A stretch of 15,502 nucleotides of DNA from the NCBI GenBank assembly GCA_009787485.1, contig WQWP01000053.1:1-15502 (forward strand). Direction: 5' to 3'. The stretch comes from Lentimicrobiaceae bacterium (lineage in GTDB: Bacteria > Bacteroidota > Bacteroidia > Bacteroidales > WCHB1-69). The notes under the pieces are model-generated. The model was not told where the DNA came from. It searched no databases and saw only the letters and a program-made list of their open reading frames with translations. A program made the position numbers and the translations under genes. The number at the start of each line of letters is the position of its first letter. Position 1 is the stretch's first letter. This document shows, piece by piece, positions 9,260 to 15,502 of this stretch.

Positions 9260-9277
9260 CGCGCGCGCTTATATATA
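9260..9277. repeat. Alternating CG then TA tract
   Basis: CGCGCGCGC (9260-9268) is followed directly by TTATATATA (9269-9277). Alternating purine-pyrimidine CG is the classic Z-DNA-prone sequence, and the TA run is easily melted. Its place beside a GT microsatellite makes this a cluster of unusual helical structure upstream of the giant gene. Function is unknown. Confidence 0.75.
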
Positions 9278-9288
9278 ATGTAGGGGCG

Positions 9289-9331
<43 letters not shown>

Positions 9332-9348
9332 ACAAATATTTGAGAAAA

Positions 9349-9379
9349 TCAAGTTATTTTGGAAAAAGTTTTCAACAAA
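9349..9379 (-). promoter_or_regulatory. Weak candidate Bacteroidota-type promoter for the giant gene
   Basis: On the minus strand, TTTG (plus 9376-9379) and TAACTTGA (plus 9349-9356) are separated by 19 bases. This resembles the Bacteroidota sigma-factor pattern TTTG-N19..21-TAnnTTTG, but the -7 element has two mismatches. It would give a leader of about 460 bases containing all the repeats. In DNA this AT-rich a chance match is quite possible. Confidence 0.2.
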
Positions 9380-9410
9380 ATTCACAACTATATTCGCAAC
9401 AAAATTATAT

Positions 9411-9478
9411 AAATACACTGTTTTCGGTTATTTTTTAAAATGAACCGGCGAAAATACACTTTTTCGGATATTTTTTTT
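9411..9478. repeat. Pair of 27-base direct repeats 41 bases apart
   Basis: Copies at 9411-9437 and 9452-9478 share AAATACACT, TTTTCGG and a TATTTTTT tail, with small differences between them. The start-to-start distance of 41 bases is close to four helical turns, so both would face the same side of DNA. They lie just after the AraC-type regulator gene and upstream of the giant gene. Paired direct repeats are a usual arrangement for AraC-family binding sites, but no binding can be shown here. Confidence 0.6.
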
Positions 9479-9515
9479 AGACTGCGAGGAAAATTGGCTG
9501 AGTATTTTGTCGTTT

Positions 9516-10988
9516 TCAAAAAACCTCAACAGTCTGCTCCTTTTTCATCGACTTTATGTAGTAATTCGGACTCACTCCTGTAATCTCCTTAAACGCATCA
9601 TAAAAAACACTTCGGGATTTGTAGCCCACTTTTTCCGAAACATACTCAATAGTGTATTTTTCGGCATCAGGCTCCATGAAAAATCGTTGCGCATCGCGAA
9701 TCCTGTAACTGTTCACAAAAGCCCTGTAGTTTTTGTAAGGGCTGTTTTTGATGGCTTGGGAAATATAAGTGTGATTGGATTGGGTTAATGAAGCAAGCTT
9801 ATCAACACTTAACGAAGAATCGCAATAAACGGCGGGGTCTTCCATAGCGGTTAAAATTCTATCCATAAGCTCGTCGAAAGTATTGAAAGTATTTGCGCTT
9901 TTCTTATCTTCTTCCGATGGTTTTTTTTCAAGTTTAATAAGTTTAACATTCTTTTCAAACAATACTTTATGGGCTGCTTTTAGTTTATTGTTTTGGTAAA
10001 TGATAATGAACAATACGATAACCAGCGCCAACAGGGCAATCATAATAATACGCTGAATGATTTTTTGATAACGAATGGTGTGGCCTTTAATTTGCTGGTC
10101 AACAAGAAGTTCTTCTATTTGCTGGTTGGTTTTTGAAATTTCATACCCTCGCTGCATTTGATTGATGTCGCCAAATATTTCAGCATTATAAATGGAGTCT
10201 TTCAACTGAATATAAGTCGTATAAAATTTTAAAGATTCCTTGTATCTCCCTTTCGATTTCTCTATTTCCGATAAAGTAAGATAGTTGCTCGACAGCGTCT
10301 TTAAAAAGTTGTTTTCCGAAGCAATTTTATTCGACAAATTAATGTAATAGAGCGCGGAATCTATTTTTTTTACTTCAAAAAACAGCTTGCCGATATCCGA
10401 TAAAAAGCTGGCTTCCTTGTCAATTTCATTATTTTTTCTTGAATTATATAAAGACAAATGATAATAGTAAAATGCTGAATCATACTGTTTTTTGTTTTGA
10501 TAATAGGAGGCAAAATTGTTCAATATGCCGGCTAAAAAAGCATCGTTGTGCCGTTTACTTATTTGATATGCCTTGGTAACATAGTAAAAAGAGCTGTCTA
10601 AGTTGCCGTTCACAATTTCGTTGGCTCCCAAATTATTCAATATAAGCGCAATGCCTGCGCTGTCGCTACAAAGCTCCAATGCCTTTAAATAGTATTCCTT
10701 AGTCATATCATATTGATGGAGATGATAATAAACAACTCCGATATTCAAATATATCCCCGGTTTATAGGAAGCTAAATTGTATTTTTCACAAAGATGCAAC
10801 GCTTTCATAAAATAATCGTAAGCCGTGCGGTAATCTGAAAAAGACAAGTGCATATTAGCCAATTTGTTATAAGATACGAACAACTCTTCTTTTTGTTCAT
10901 TGCCGTTTTGAGACGACGCATTATTTGATTCTTGCCCAAAAATTATAAGGGGGCAAAACAGGCAAAAAATTAGTATTTTTCTTAACAT
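9516..10988 (-). CDS. TPR - transmembrane - AraC-type HTH signalling regulator
   Basis: A 490-residue protein with a signal-type N-terminus (hydrophobic residues 4-18, then FGQ). Residues about 35-270 are TPR-like helices rich in the A/Y/F pattern, e.g. Y-DYFMKALHLC near 57-67 and its equivalents every 35-40 residues. One transmembrane helix lies at 311-331. A charged, coiled-coil-like linker spans about 332-365, and a C-terminal AraC-type DNA-binding domain spans about 385-480. The second HTH shows the family pattern GYKSRSVFYDAFKEITGVSP (455-474). The layout implies periplasmic TPRs sensing a partner and a cytoplasmic DNA-binding end, a common one-component design in Bacteroidota. It starts 12 bases after aroA's stop and so is probably co-transcribed with it. 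Its target is unknown; the adjacent giant gene is an obvious candidate. The architecture is sure, the ligand is not. Confidence 0.9.
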   Translation of the reverse strand: MLRKILIFCLFCPLIIFGQESNNASSQNGNEQKEELFVSYNKLANMHLSFSDYRTAYDYFMKALHLCEKYNLASYKPGIYLNIGVVYYHLHQYDMTKEYYLKALELCSDSAGIALILNNLGANEIVNGNLDSSFYYVTKAYQISKRHNDAFLAGILNNFASYYQNKKQYDSAFYYYHLSLYNSRKNNEIDKEASFLSDIGKLFFEVKKIDSALYYINLSNKIASENNFLKTLSSNYLTLSEIEKSKGRYKESLKFYTTYIQLKDSIYNAEIFGDINQMQRGYEISKTNQQIEELLVDQQIKGHTIRYQKIIQRIIMIALLALVIVLFIIIYQNNKLKAAHKVLFEKNVKLIKLEKKPSEEDKKSANTFNTFDELMDRILTAMEDPAVYCDSSLSVDKLASLTQSNHTYISQAIKNSPYKNYRAFVNSYRIRDAQRFFMEPDAEKYTIEYVSEKVGYKSRSVFYDAFKEITGVSPNYYIKSMKKEQTVEVF

Positions 10989-11000
10989 ATTGAAATTAGC

Positions 11001-12212
11001 TTAGTTAATAGCAGTAATAATCGTTAAAAAATCAGGATACGACTTTTCTACGCACTCCGGATGTTGAATATCCACTTTTCCAAAATTTCTAAATAACGAC
11101 CACGCCATCACAAAGCGATGGTCGTTGTACGAATCGAAGTGAAATGTTTTAGGCAATTCATTCGTTCGTTTATGAATGGTAATCGCATCTTCCGAGTGTT
11201 GATCTATCGCCGTAAATTTCGATAACTCATTCACCATAATATCCAAACGATTCGATTCTTTCAGGTTTAGATTTTTCAATCCTGACATCGTTAGCTCAAA
11301 AGGGTAGCAAACAGACAGAACGGCCAAAACCATCGCTACATCAGGAGTTTGCGCTACGTCAATTTGTTGCTTTGCAATTTTGATGTGGCGAACGTGCTTT
11401 ATTTCAATGCCATATTCGTTTTCGGTAAAATGGATGCCCCATTTTTTAAAGTATTTTGCCACGTTAGCATCTCCCTGTAGGTTGTCGAAGTGTAGGTTTT
11501 TTAGAAAGTAGTGGGCGTTGGGGTAGAGTAGTGCGTTGGCGAGCCAGAAAATGGCGGCGCTCCAATCGGATAACGTAGGGGCAAGGCGCGCCTTGCCCCT
11601 ACCATGCACGATGGTTTCGGTCATTTTGATGTAGGGGTTTCTATATAAACTACCCCGTCCGGCTGCGCCGGACACCCCTTCAAAATTTGAAGGGGATATT
11701 ATTTCGTCTCCTTCGTGCTTTCGTGCCTTCTCCTTTTCTCCTTTCTCCTTTTCTCCCTTTATCATCAACAACGCCGAAACATACTGCGAGGTCTCCGCCG
11801 TATCTACATCAAAATCATTAATCTGCAACTCCTCCCCTTCAATCCGCCAGCCCAAATCTGTTTTTTCAATATCTGCACCATGTTCATTTAAAAAAATAAC
11901 TAACGGCAAGATCGGCCTTTGCAGCAAGCGCGGCGTTCCCCTTAGTAGCCATGTTCCGGGCGTGGTGGCAAGCAGTGGCATTAAAAAACGGTATGCTGCT
12001 CCACAATCTTGAATATCGATAATGCACTCCTCTCCTACCCTGTTTTTCTTTTGTAGATCAATAGTTTTTAAAGCGTTGTAAACAATTTGAATGTCGTTCG
12101 GGTCATTTTCAAAAACCGGAAGCAAAGTTCCGGTTTTAAGATAATGTACTATTAAACATCGTATTACAATGCTCTTAGAGCGGGGAAGAGAAATGTGAAT
12201 CGGCAAAGACAT
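11001..12212 (-). CDS. aroA: 3-phosphoshikimate 1-carboxyvinyltransferase (EPSP synthase) with repeat-derived segments
   Basis: This enzyme joins shikimate-3-phosphate and phosphoenolpyruvate to make EPSP, the sixth shikimate-pathway step. Family landmarks in order: LPRSKSIVIR (9-18; K13, S14, R18), DCGAAYRFL (69-77), QRP (98-100), TSQYVSALLMI (141-151), PYIKMT (193-198), DWSAA (216-220), QGD (246-248), PDVA (290-293), KESNR (318-322), DHR (364-366) and K390. The 403-residue length is normal, but this hides a substitution. Residues 152-191 are a KGEKEK-rich stretch plus palindrome-encoded sequence. Residues 201-214 come from a perfect palindrome, where relatives usually have a longer strand-helix segment. 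The Ser before PYI and the Thr of the usual G-T-A motif are also absent (R-N and G-A-A here). Activity may be reduced or lost, although the frame is intact and the flanking catalytic motifs are kept. It lies 11 bases after the peptidase gene. Confidence 0.93.
   Translation of the reverse strand: MSLPIHISLPRSKSIVIRCLIVHYLKTGTLLPVFENDPNDIQIVYNALKTIDLQKKNRVGEECIIDIQDCGAAYRFLMPLLATTPGTWLLRGTPRLLQRPILPLVIFLNEHGADIEKTDLGWRIEGEELQINDFDVDTAETSQYVSALLMIKGEKEKGEKEKARKHEGDEIISPSNFEGVSGAAGRGSLYRNPYIKMTETIVHGRGKARLAPTLSDWSAAIFWLANALLYPNAHYFLKNLHFDNLQGDANVAKYFKKWGIHFTENEYGIEIKHVRHIKIAKQQIDVAQTPDVAMVLAVLSVCYPFELTMSGLKNLNLKESNRLDIMVNELSKFTAIDQHSEDAITIHKRTNELPKTFHFDSYNDHRFVMAWSLFRNFGKVDIQHPECVEKSYPDFLTIITAIN
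11575..11602. repeat. Perfect 28-base palindrome inside aroA
   Basis: GTAGGGGCAAGGCG is followed immediately by its exact reverse complement. It is read through in frame as about GRGKARLAPT in AroA, between PYIKMT and DWSAA. A perfect GC-rich palindrome of this length in a coding region points to an inserted REP-like or palindromic mobile repeat rather than to native coding sequence. Confidence 0.95.
11631..11695. repeat. Compound palindromic element inside aroA
   Basis: Three adjoining dyads. First, an imperfect GGGG...TATATA...CCCC dyad (11631-11656). Second, a 7-bp stem with 3-base loop, GTCCGGCTGCGCCGGAC (11657-11673). Third, a 21-base palindrome with CCCCTTCAAA arms and an odd central base (11675-11695). 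Together they encode about SNFEGVSGAAGRGSLYRNPYI in AroA. The first dyad begins with GTAGGGG, the same seven bases that begin the neighbouring 28-base palindrome. It looks like a composite repeat unit that entered the gene in frame. Confidence 0.85.
11704..11760. repeat. Low-complexity CTCCTTTT / TTCGTGC repeats inside aroA
   Basis: TTCGTGC occurs twice, nine bases apart, followed by reiterated TTCTCC/CTTTTC blocks. On the coding strand this gives the KGEKEKGEKEKARKHEGDE stretch (residues 152-170). The repeats sit directly next to the compound palindrome and mark the edge of the anomalous AroA segment. Slippage here could change AroA length or frame. Confidence 0.85.
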
Positions 12213-12223
12213 CGAATCGCATC

Positions 12224-13870
12224 TTATTCTAATCCCAACACTTTAAGTCCTTGATGAAAACGAATGTCTCTGGGAATACCGGCACTATTAATTCTGTCTA
12301 AATCAGCCTGTAAAGTTTCGGTAATTCCGCCATGCTCATTGCGAAACTGTTGGGCAAATTCAAAATCGCCGGTACCTTGGGTTATAATGATTAACTTTGC
12401 CCAATCGTTCATGGCTTGGTAGGCTTTATCAAAATCAATTACAAACTGCCCTTTTTCGTCGCGTTCAAACGCGCCTTCTTTTTCAAAATAGTTGAAACAC
12501 ATCATATTTGCTTTTCCGTGCGAGCTTGCGGCGCCGAAACGTACCGAGCGCAAAATACCGGCAATATAAGTCGTCATCGCATCTTCGGGCGTGATGTTTG
12601 TAATCTCTCCCATTTCAATCAGTTTAATTACCATAAACAAACCCAGGATATCGGCTTTGGCTTCCTCCCAAGAGGTTTTTTCAGTACCTAAAGCTTTGTC
12701 CACGCTTCCTTTACCATTGATAGTCTGTTTGATGCCAATTCCGTGCGCTACTTCATGGAAAGTTACATTCCAAAAGAATGCATCGAAATTCAAATTTCCT
12801 TGTTGCGCAGGCGTGATAATAAGCTCGCCTATAGGCATTAAAATTTTGTCGAATTTAGCTTCCATGCTGTTGCGCAATTGCAGGCGGCGTGTACCTTTAG
12901 CCGCAGCCACGCGGTTGTCGTTAGGCAAATTAATTGCAATGGTTTTGCTGCCGGCGTTACAATCACCGGCGTAATATAAAGCATTATAAACATTTAAGTC
13001 GGAAGATGTTCCGGGAACAAATGTTTTATATTTTGCTTCGCAAGGCAGTTCTTTTTGTAAGGCAGGAAGCATAGAGACAAATTTCTCCAAATCTTTGCTG
13101 CGCGCCTCATCTTTCACTAACACAAATGCTTCATAAGAAGTTTTCAGTTCTAAAAATTTATCATCGTAATTTTCAATGGGTCCGAAAATAAAATCTAATT
13201 TGCTGTCTTTCATGTCCATCCATGCCATATCGCTGGCAAAATAGTCATCGGTTTGCAACGCTTTTTTGCGCTCAATCAAATAATTTTTCAGTCCGCGATC
13301 TTCTGCCAACTCAATAGCTTGATCTAACAATTCATATACTTTTTCCAACCCTTCTCTGTACTCCTCTCTGTACCAAACTGTTTTCAAACTTCCGTCTTCA
13401 TTGCGCCGCAGTACAGTATAGTGACTTTCTTTATCCGGATCGCCAAACGCCTTAAACTCTTCCATCGTAATGTCTTCCGGATAATATTGAGCGCCCAACG
13501 GTTTTTCTCCGAATCCGGACACAAAAGGTTTATTGTCGGCTAATCTTTCCCATGGACCATAGTTTATGTTTGCAAAATCCAAAGCGTAAGGGTCGGCAAT
13601 CGTGTCTAAAATAGTTCGTTCACCAAACGTTTGCAGCCAAAACAGGTGATCCATAATGTCGGCAATCCGGATAAAAATGGGAATTAATTGTAGCTCTTTT
13701 TCAGAAAGTTGCGCCATAAGCTCGGGGGCACTTAATGTAACGTATGCAAATTCTGCTACCTTTCTTTGCATTTCGGTTTGTTCTGTCATTTTGTTTTGTT
13801 TTGAATTACATGCGGAAAAGCAAAGCACAATTCCTAAAATGGATACAAGAAGAAATAATTTTTTTTTCAT
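12224..13870 (-). CDS. M49-type (dipeptidyl-peptidase III-like) zinc peptidase, predicted lipoprotein
   Basis: A 548-residue protein. The N-terminus is a lipoprotein signal: KKK, a hydrophobic core, then F-S-A-C with the acceptor Cys at 21. That predicts an anchored periplasmic or surface protein. The catalytic site is visible as HEVAH (372-376) and EEAKAD (402-407). By analogy with M49 enzymes, H372, H376 and E403 should bind zinc and E373 should be catalytic. A conserved SVRFGAASSHGKAN segment (442-455) also fits. Canonical M49 enzymes have a six-residue HExxGH and are about 650-750 residues. This one has the five-residue HExxH form and is shorter, so peptide specificity is uncertain. Relatives in Bacteroidota are often labelled Zn-dependent hydrolase or, misleadingly, dihydrofolate reductase. 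It starts 32 bases after the DoxX-thioredoxin gene's stop, with an upstream A/T-rich leader and no clear Shine-Dalgarno sequence. Confidence 0.87.
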   Translation of the reverse strand: MKKKLFLLVSILGIVLCFSACNSKQNKMTEQTEMQRKVAEFAYVTLSAPELMAQLSEKELQLIPIFIRIADIMDHLFWLQTFGERTILDTIADPYALDFANINYGPWERLADNKPFVSGFGEKPLGAQYYPEDITMEEFKAFGDPDKESHYTVLRRNEDGSLKTVWYREEYREGLEKVYELLDQAIELAEDRGLKNYLIERKKALQTDDYFASDMAWMDMKDSKLDFIFGPIENYDDKFLELKTSYEAFVLVKDEARSKDLEKFVSMLPALQKELPCEAKYKTFVPGTSSDLNVYNALYYAGDCNAGSKTIAINLPNDNRVAAAKGTRRLQLRNSMEAKFDKILMPIGELIITPAQQGNLNFDAFFWNVTFHEVAHGIGIKQTINGKGSVDKALGTEKTSWEEAKADILGLFMVIKLIEMGEITNITPEDAMTTYIAGILRSVRFGAASSHGKANMMCFNYFEKEGAFERDEKGQFVIDFDKAYQAMNDWAKLIIITQGTGDFEFAQQFRNEHGGITETLQADLDRINSAGIPRDIRFHQGLKVLGLE

Positions 13871-13902
13871 GAGGTTTTTGTTTTGGTTAATATTTAAAAT
13901 GA

Positions 13903-14838
13903 TTAATTATCATTACTAAAAAACTCCGTTACTTTTTTTTCATTTAGCGTAATGAAGTTTGTTTTATGCACGATGTTTCCATGGTCGGAGAACAATAATA
14001 CGGGCATCCGGCCGCCTGTTATTGCCAGGAAACTATCTGCTCGAAATGTAGTGTATTCCGGAACCGGTACTCTTTGTTCGGAGAAAAAGTTGTGTATAAG
14101 GCTATCCGGTGTTCCTGCCCAAAATATCGCTTTTGCGTGACCTTCAGGTAGTTGATTGTTTTTCAATATCAAATGTAATTTCAACGCTGCGCGTTTGCAA
14201 AATCTACAACCTACAGAATACATGCAAATGATTTGTTTTCCATCGGTAAATTCTTGTTCCTTATCACTATTTTGCAAGGCAGATTCATACATCGGAAAAT
14301 CTATTTGTATTTTTTCTTTATGCACCATCGTGTATAAATAATTGGGCGCATTGATGATCATAAAAATAGCAAATGCAACTATGCTTAAGGCGGTTACCAC
14401 CCATATTTTCCATTTTTTATGAGTATAAAATTTAGGAGAAACAAATACCAAACAAAGTAACAAAACCATGTTTTTAATGATAGATTCCGTACGATTCAGC
14501 ACGATGGCATCTCCAAAGCAATGGCAGTGTGTAATATCCACATCAAAAAAGTAAGGCAAAGTGAACAAATACAAGGTAAATCCTGTTAGAAAAAATAGTG
14601 CAGCATAATAAGCCGTCCGCGCGCAAAGATTGAAAATGAGCATGGTGCCCAATACCAATTCTGCTGTGATGAGCAAGCGGGTTAAGGTTTCAGTTACAGA
14701 AATGGAGAATAGATTGTGCTCGAAAACGTACAAATCGAATATATCAATGGAAATGTATTTTAATATGGCGGATGCTACGAATACCAAACCTACGAAGATT
14801 CGGAGAATAAGGGATATGAATTTGTTGTGGATGTTCAT
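13903..14838 (-). CDS. DoxX/MauE-like membrane protein fused to a thioredoxin-like domain
   Basis: A 311-residue protein. The first half has four to five hydrophobic helices (about 8-28, 50-70, 76-98, 120-136, 146-165) in a DoxX/MauE-like arrangement. A HCHCFGD motif at 104-110 resembles the C-x-C-F-G signature of MauE-type proteins. The second half (about 180-311) looks thioredoxin-like: a strand leading to YSVGCRFCKRAA with the C211-x-x-C214 redox pair, and later M-P-V-L-L with a probable cis-proline at 279. This matches the Bacteroidota family often labelled BT_3928 or DoxX family. A likely role is moving electrons or reducing disulfides across the inner membrane, but the substrate is unknown. 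It is the first gene of the four-gene run, just after the rpmA terminator, so its promoter should lie within 14839-14864 or overlap the terminator. Confidence 0.85.
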   Translation of the reverse strand: MNIHNKFISLILRIFVGLVFVASAILKYISIDIFDLYVFEHNLFSISVTETLTRLLITAELVLGTMLIFNLCARTAYYAALFFLTGFTLYLFTLPYFFDVDITHCHCFGDAIVLNRTESIIKNMVLLLCLVFVSPKFYTHKKWKIWVVTALSIVAFAIFMIINAPNYLYTMVHKEKIQIDFPMYESALQNSDKEQEFTDGKQIICMYSVGCRFCKRAALKLHLILKNNQLPEGHAKAIFWAGTPDSLIHNFFSEQRVPVPEYTTFRADSFLAITGGRMPVLLFSDHGNIVHKTNFITLNEKKVTEFFSNDN

Positions 14839-14864
14839 ATTGGAAATTAGGGGGCGAAAATAAT

Positions 14865-14896
14865 AAAAAAAGCGACCCTTGCAAGTCGCTTTTTTT
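14865..14896 (-). terminator. Intrinsic terminator after rpmA (also symmetrical on plus strand)
   Basis: On the minus strand, A-run then AGCGAC, an eight-base loop, GTCGCT and a seven-T run. The stem is six GC-containing pairs extended by A-T pairs. It lies 18 bases past the rpmA stop and before the DoxX-thioredoxin gene. Because A- and T-runs flank both sides it could work in either direction, but no plus-strand gene is evident. It separates the ribosomal pair from the four-gene run. Confidence 0.9.
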
Positions 14897-14914
14897 GTGC
14901 TACCTCAGCGTCAT

Positions 14915-15172
14915 TTATTCCGCTACCGCCACGGAAACGTAAGATTTTCCGCCTGCTTTCTTTTTAAACTGCACCGTACCGTCCACCAATGCAAACAGGG
15001 TATGATCTTTGCCCATGCCTACATTGATGCCTGCGTTGTGCACAGTTCCGCGTTGGCGAATGATGATGTTGCCGGCTTTCGCGGCTTGTCCGCCATAAAT
15101 TTTAACGCCTAATCGTTTACTTTCGGATTCACGACCGTTCTGTGAACTTCCGACACCTTTCTTATGTGCCAT
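14915..15172 (-). CDS. rpmA: 50S ribosomal protein bL27
   Basis: 85 residues, the normal length. It starts MAHKKGVGSSQNGRES and contains the family core GxxIIRQRGTxxHxGxNVGMGKDHTLFAL (about 34-62), ending in the basic VQFKKKAGGKSYVSV. bL27 sits at the large-subunit peptidyl-transferase region, where its N-terminal tail reaches the tRNA ends. The start directly at M-A-H-K-K-G shows no cleavable N-terminal extension of the kind found in Firmicutes. It follows rplU by 31 bases in the standard rplU-rpmA operon and is closed by the hairpin terminator downstream. Confidence 0.98.
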   Translation of the reverse strand: MAHKKGVGSSQNGRESESKRLGVKIYGGQAAKAGNIIIRQRGTVHNAGINVGMGKDHTLFALVDGTVQFKKKAGGKSYVSVAVAE

Positions 15173-15203
15173 ACATTTTTATTTTTAATCGTTAATAATC
15201 AGG

Positions 15204-15502
15204 TTAAATAATAATGTCATCAATTTTAATGGAGGTCAAATACTGACGATGTCCATTCATTTTTTGATAACCTTTTCTCTTTTTCTTCTTGAAAACAAGA
15301 ACTTTGTCACCTTTAAGGTGGTGAAGGACGGTGGCGGTTACTGATGCACCTTTTACGGTGGGGGCTCCGACTTTTACTTTACCGTCATTATCAACAAGCA
15401 TCACGCGGTCGAAGCTAACTTGCGACCCCTCTTCAGCTTTGAGGCGATGAACAAAGAGTTTCATCTCTTTTTCAATCTTAAACTGTTGCCCTGCTATTTC
15501 TA
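15204..15502 (-). CDS. rplU: 50S ribosomal protein bL21 (5' end beyond window)
   Basis: The frame stays open to the right edge. Before the internal Met at 15464 it reads EIAGQQFKIEKE, which is the conserved bL21 N-terminal region, so that Met is not the true start and only a few residues are missing. Downstream features are typical: VHRLKAEEGSQVSFDRVMLVDNDGKVKVGAP, then KVLVFKKKKRKGYQKMNGHRQ, the basic 23S rRNA-binding region, and a short acidic/hydrophobic end. bL21 binds 23S rRNA during large-subunit assembly. It is the first gene of the rplU-rpmA pair; its promoter is outside the window. Confidence 0.97.
   Translation of the reverse strand, partial: EIAGQQFKIEKEMKLFVHRLKAEEGSQVSFDRVMLVDNDGKVKVGAPTVKGASVTATVLHHLKGDKVLVFKKKKRKGYQKMNGHRQYLTSIKIDDIII

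Noticed and set aside
12224..13870. Dihydrofolate reductase, a label sometimes attached to this family
   Set aside because: The HEVAH and EEAKAD zinc-peptidase motifs and the lipoprotein signal fit M49; no nucleotide-binding fold features of a reductase are seen.
14839..14914. Clear TTTG/TAnnTTTG promoter for the DoxX-thioredoxin gene
   Set aside because: I found only a partial TAATTTCC with no correctly spaced TTTG, so I do not annotate it.
15204..15464. bL21 starting at the internal Met at 15464
   Set aside because: The frame continues upstream with the conserved EIAGQQFKIEKE sequence, so the true start is outside the window.

Overview
The window looks like a chromosomal segment of a Bacteroidota bacterium, most likely Bacteroidia/Bacteroidales-like. 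The support is indirect: a very large secreted protein built from PKD-like and Ig-like domains, a TPR-transmembrane-AraC regulator, a DoxX/MauE-type membrane protein fused to a thioredoxin-like domain, a short lipoprotein form of an M49 zinc peptidase, and start sites without obvious Shine-Dalgarno sequences. No species can be named from this. All recognisable genes are on the minus strand, so transcription runs from high to low coordinates.

Right end (15502 to 14865): the 3' part of rplU (cut by the window edge) and rpmA, closed by a clear hairpin/T-run terminator. Middle (14838 to 9516): a tight four-gene run, probably one transcription unit: the DoxX/thioredoxin fusion, the M49-type lipoprotein peptidase, aroA (EPSP synthase) and a TPR-TM-AraC signalling regulator, with gaps of 32, 11 and 12 bases. 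aroA is unusual. Two blocks of its central region appear to be made of palindromic repeat DNA and low-complexity DNA read through in frame, and a conserved stretch seems to have been lost.

The 636-base gap between the regulator and the next gene (9515 to 8880) is densely repetitive. In the direction of transcription it holds two 27-base direct repeats 41 bases apart, a (GT)19 microsatellite next to alternating CG and AT tracts, three hairpin-forming 27-base repeats, and 24 copies of a 7-base repeat. Seven of those copies form a strong G-quadruplex motif. The array ends only 27 bases before the start codon of the next gene.

Left part (8879 to 1 and beyond): one uninterrupted reading frame of at least 2,959 codons, cut by the left window edge. 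It has a signal peptide, a roughly 1,700-residue beta-rich N-terminal region, four PKD/Ig-like domains, seven tandem 96-97-residue Ig-like repeats each with paired cysteines, and the start of another PKD-like domain. It is probably a cell-surface or secreted adhesin-type protein. Type IX secretion is a guess, because the C-terminus is outside the window. The most interesting hypothesis is that the slippage-prone, G4-forming repeats just upstream make expression of this giant surface protein variable, possibly together with the neighbouring AraC-type regulator.
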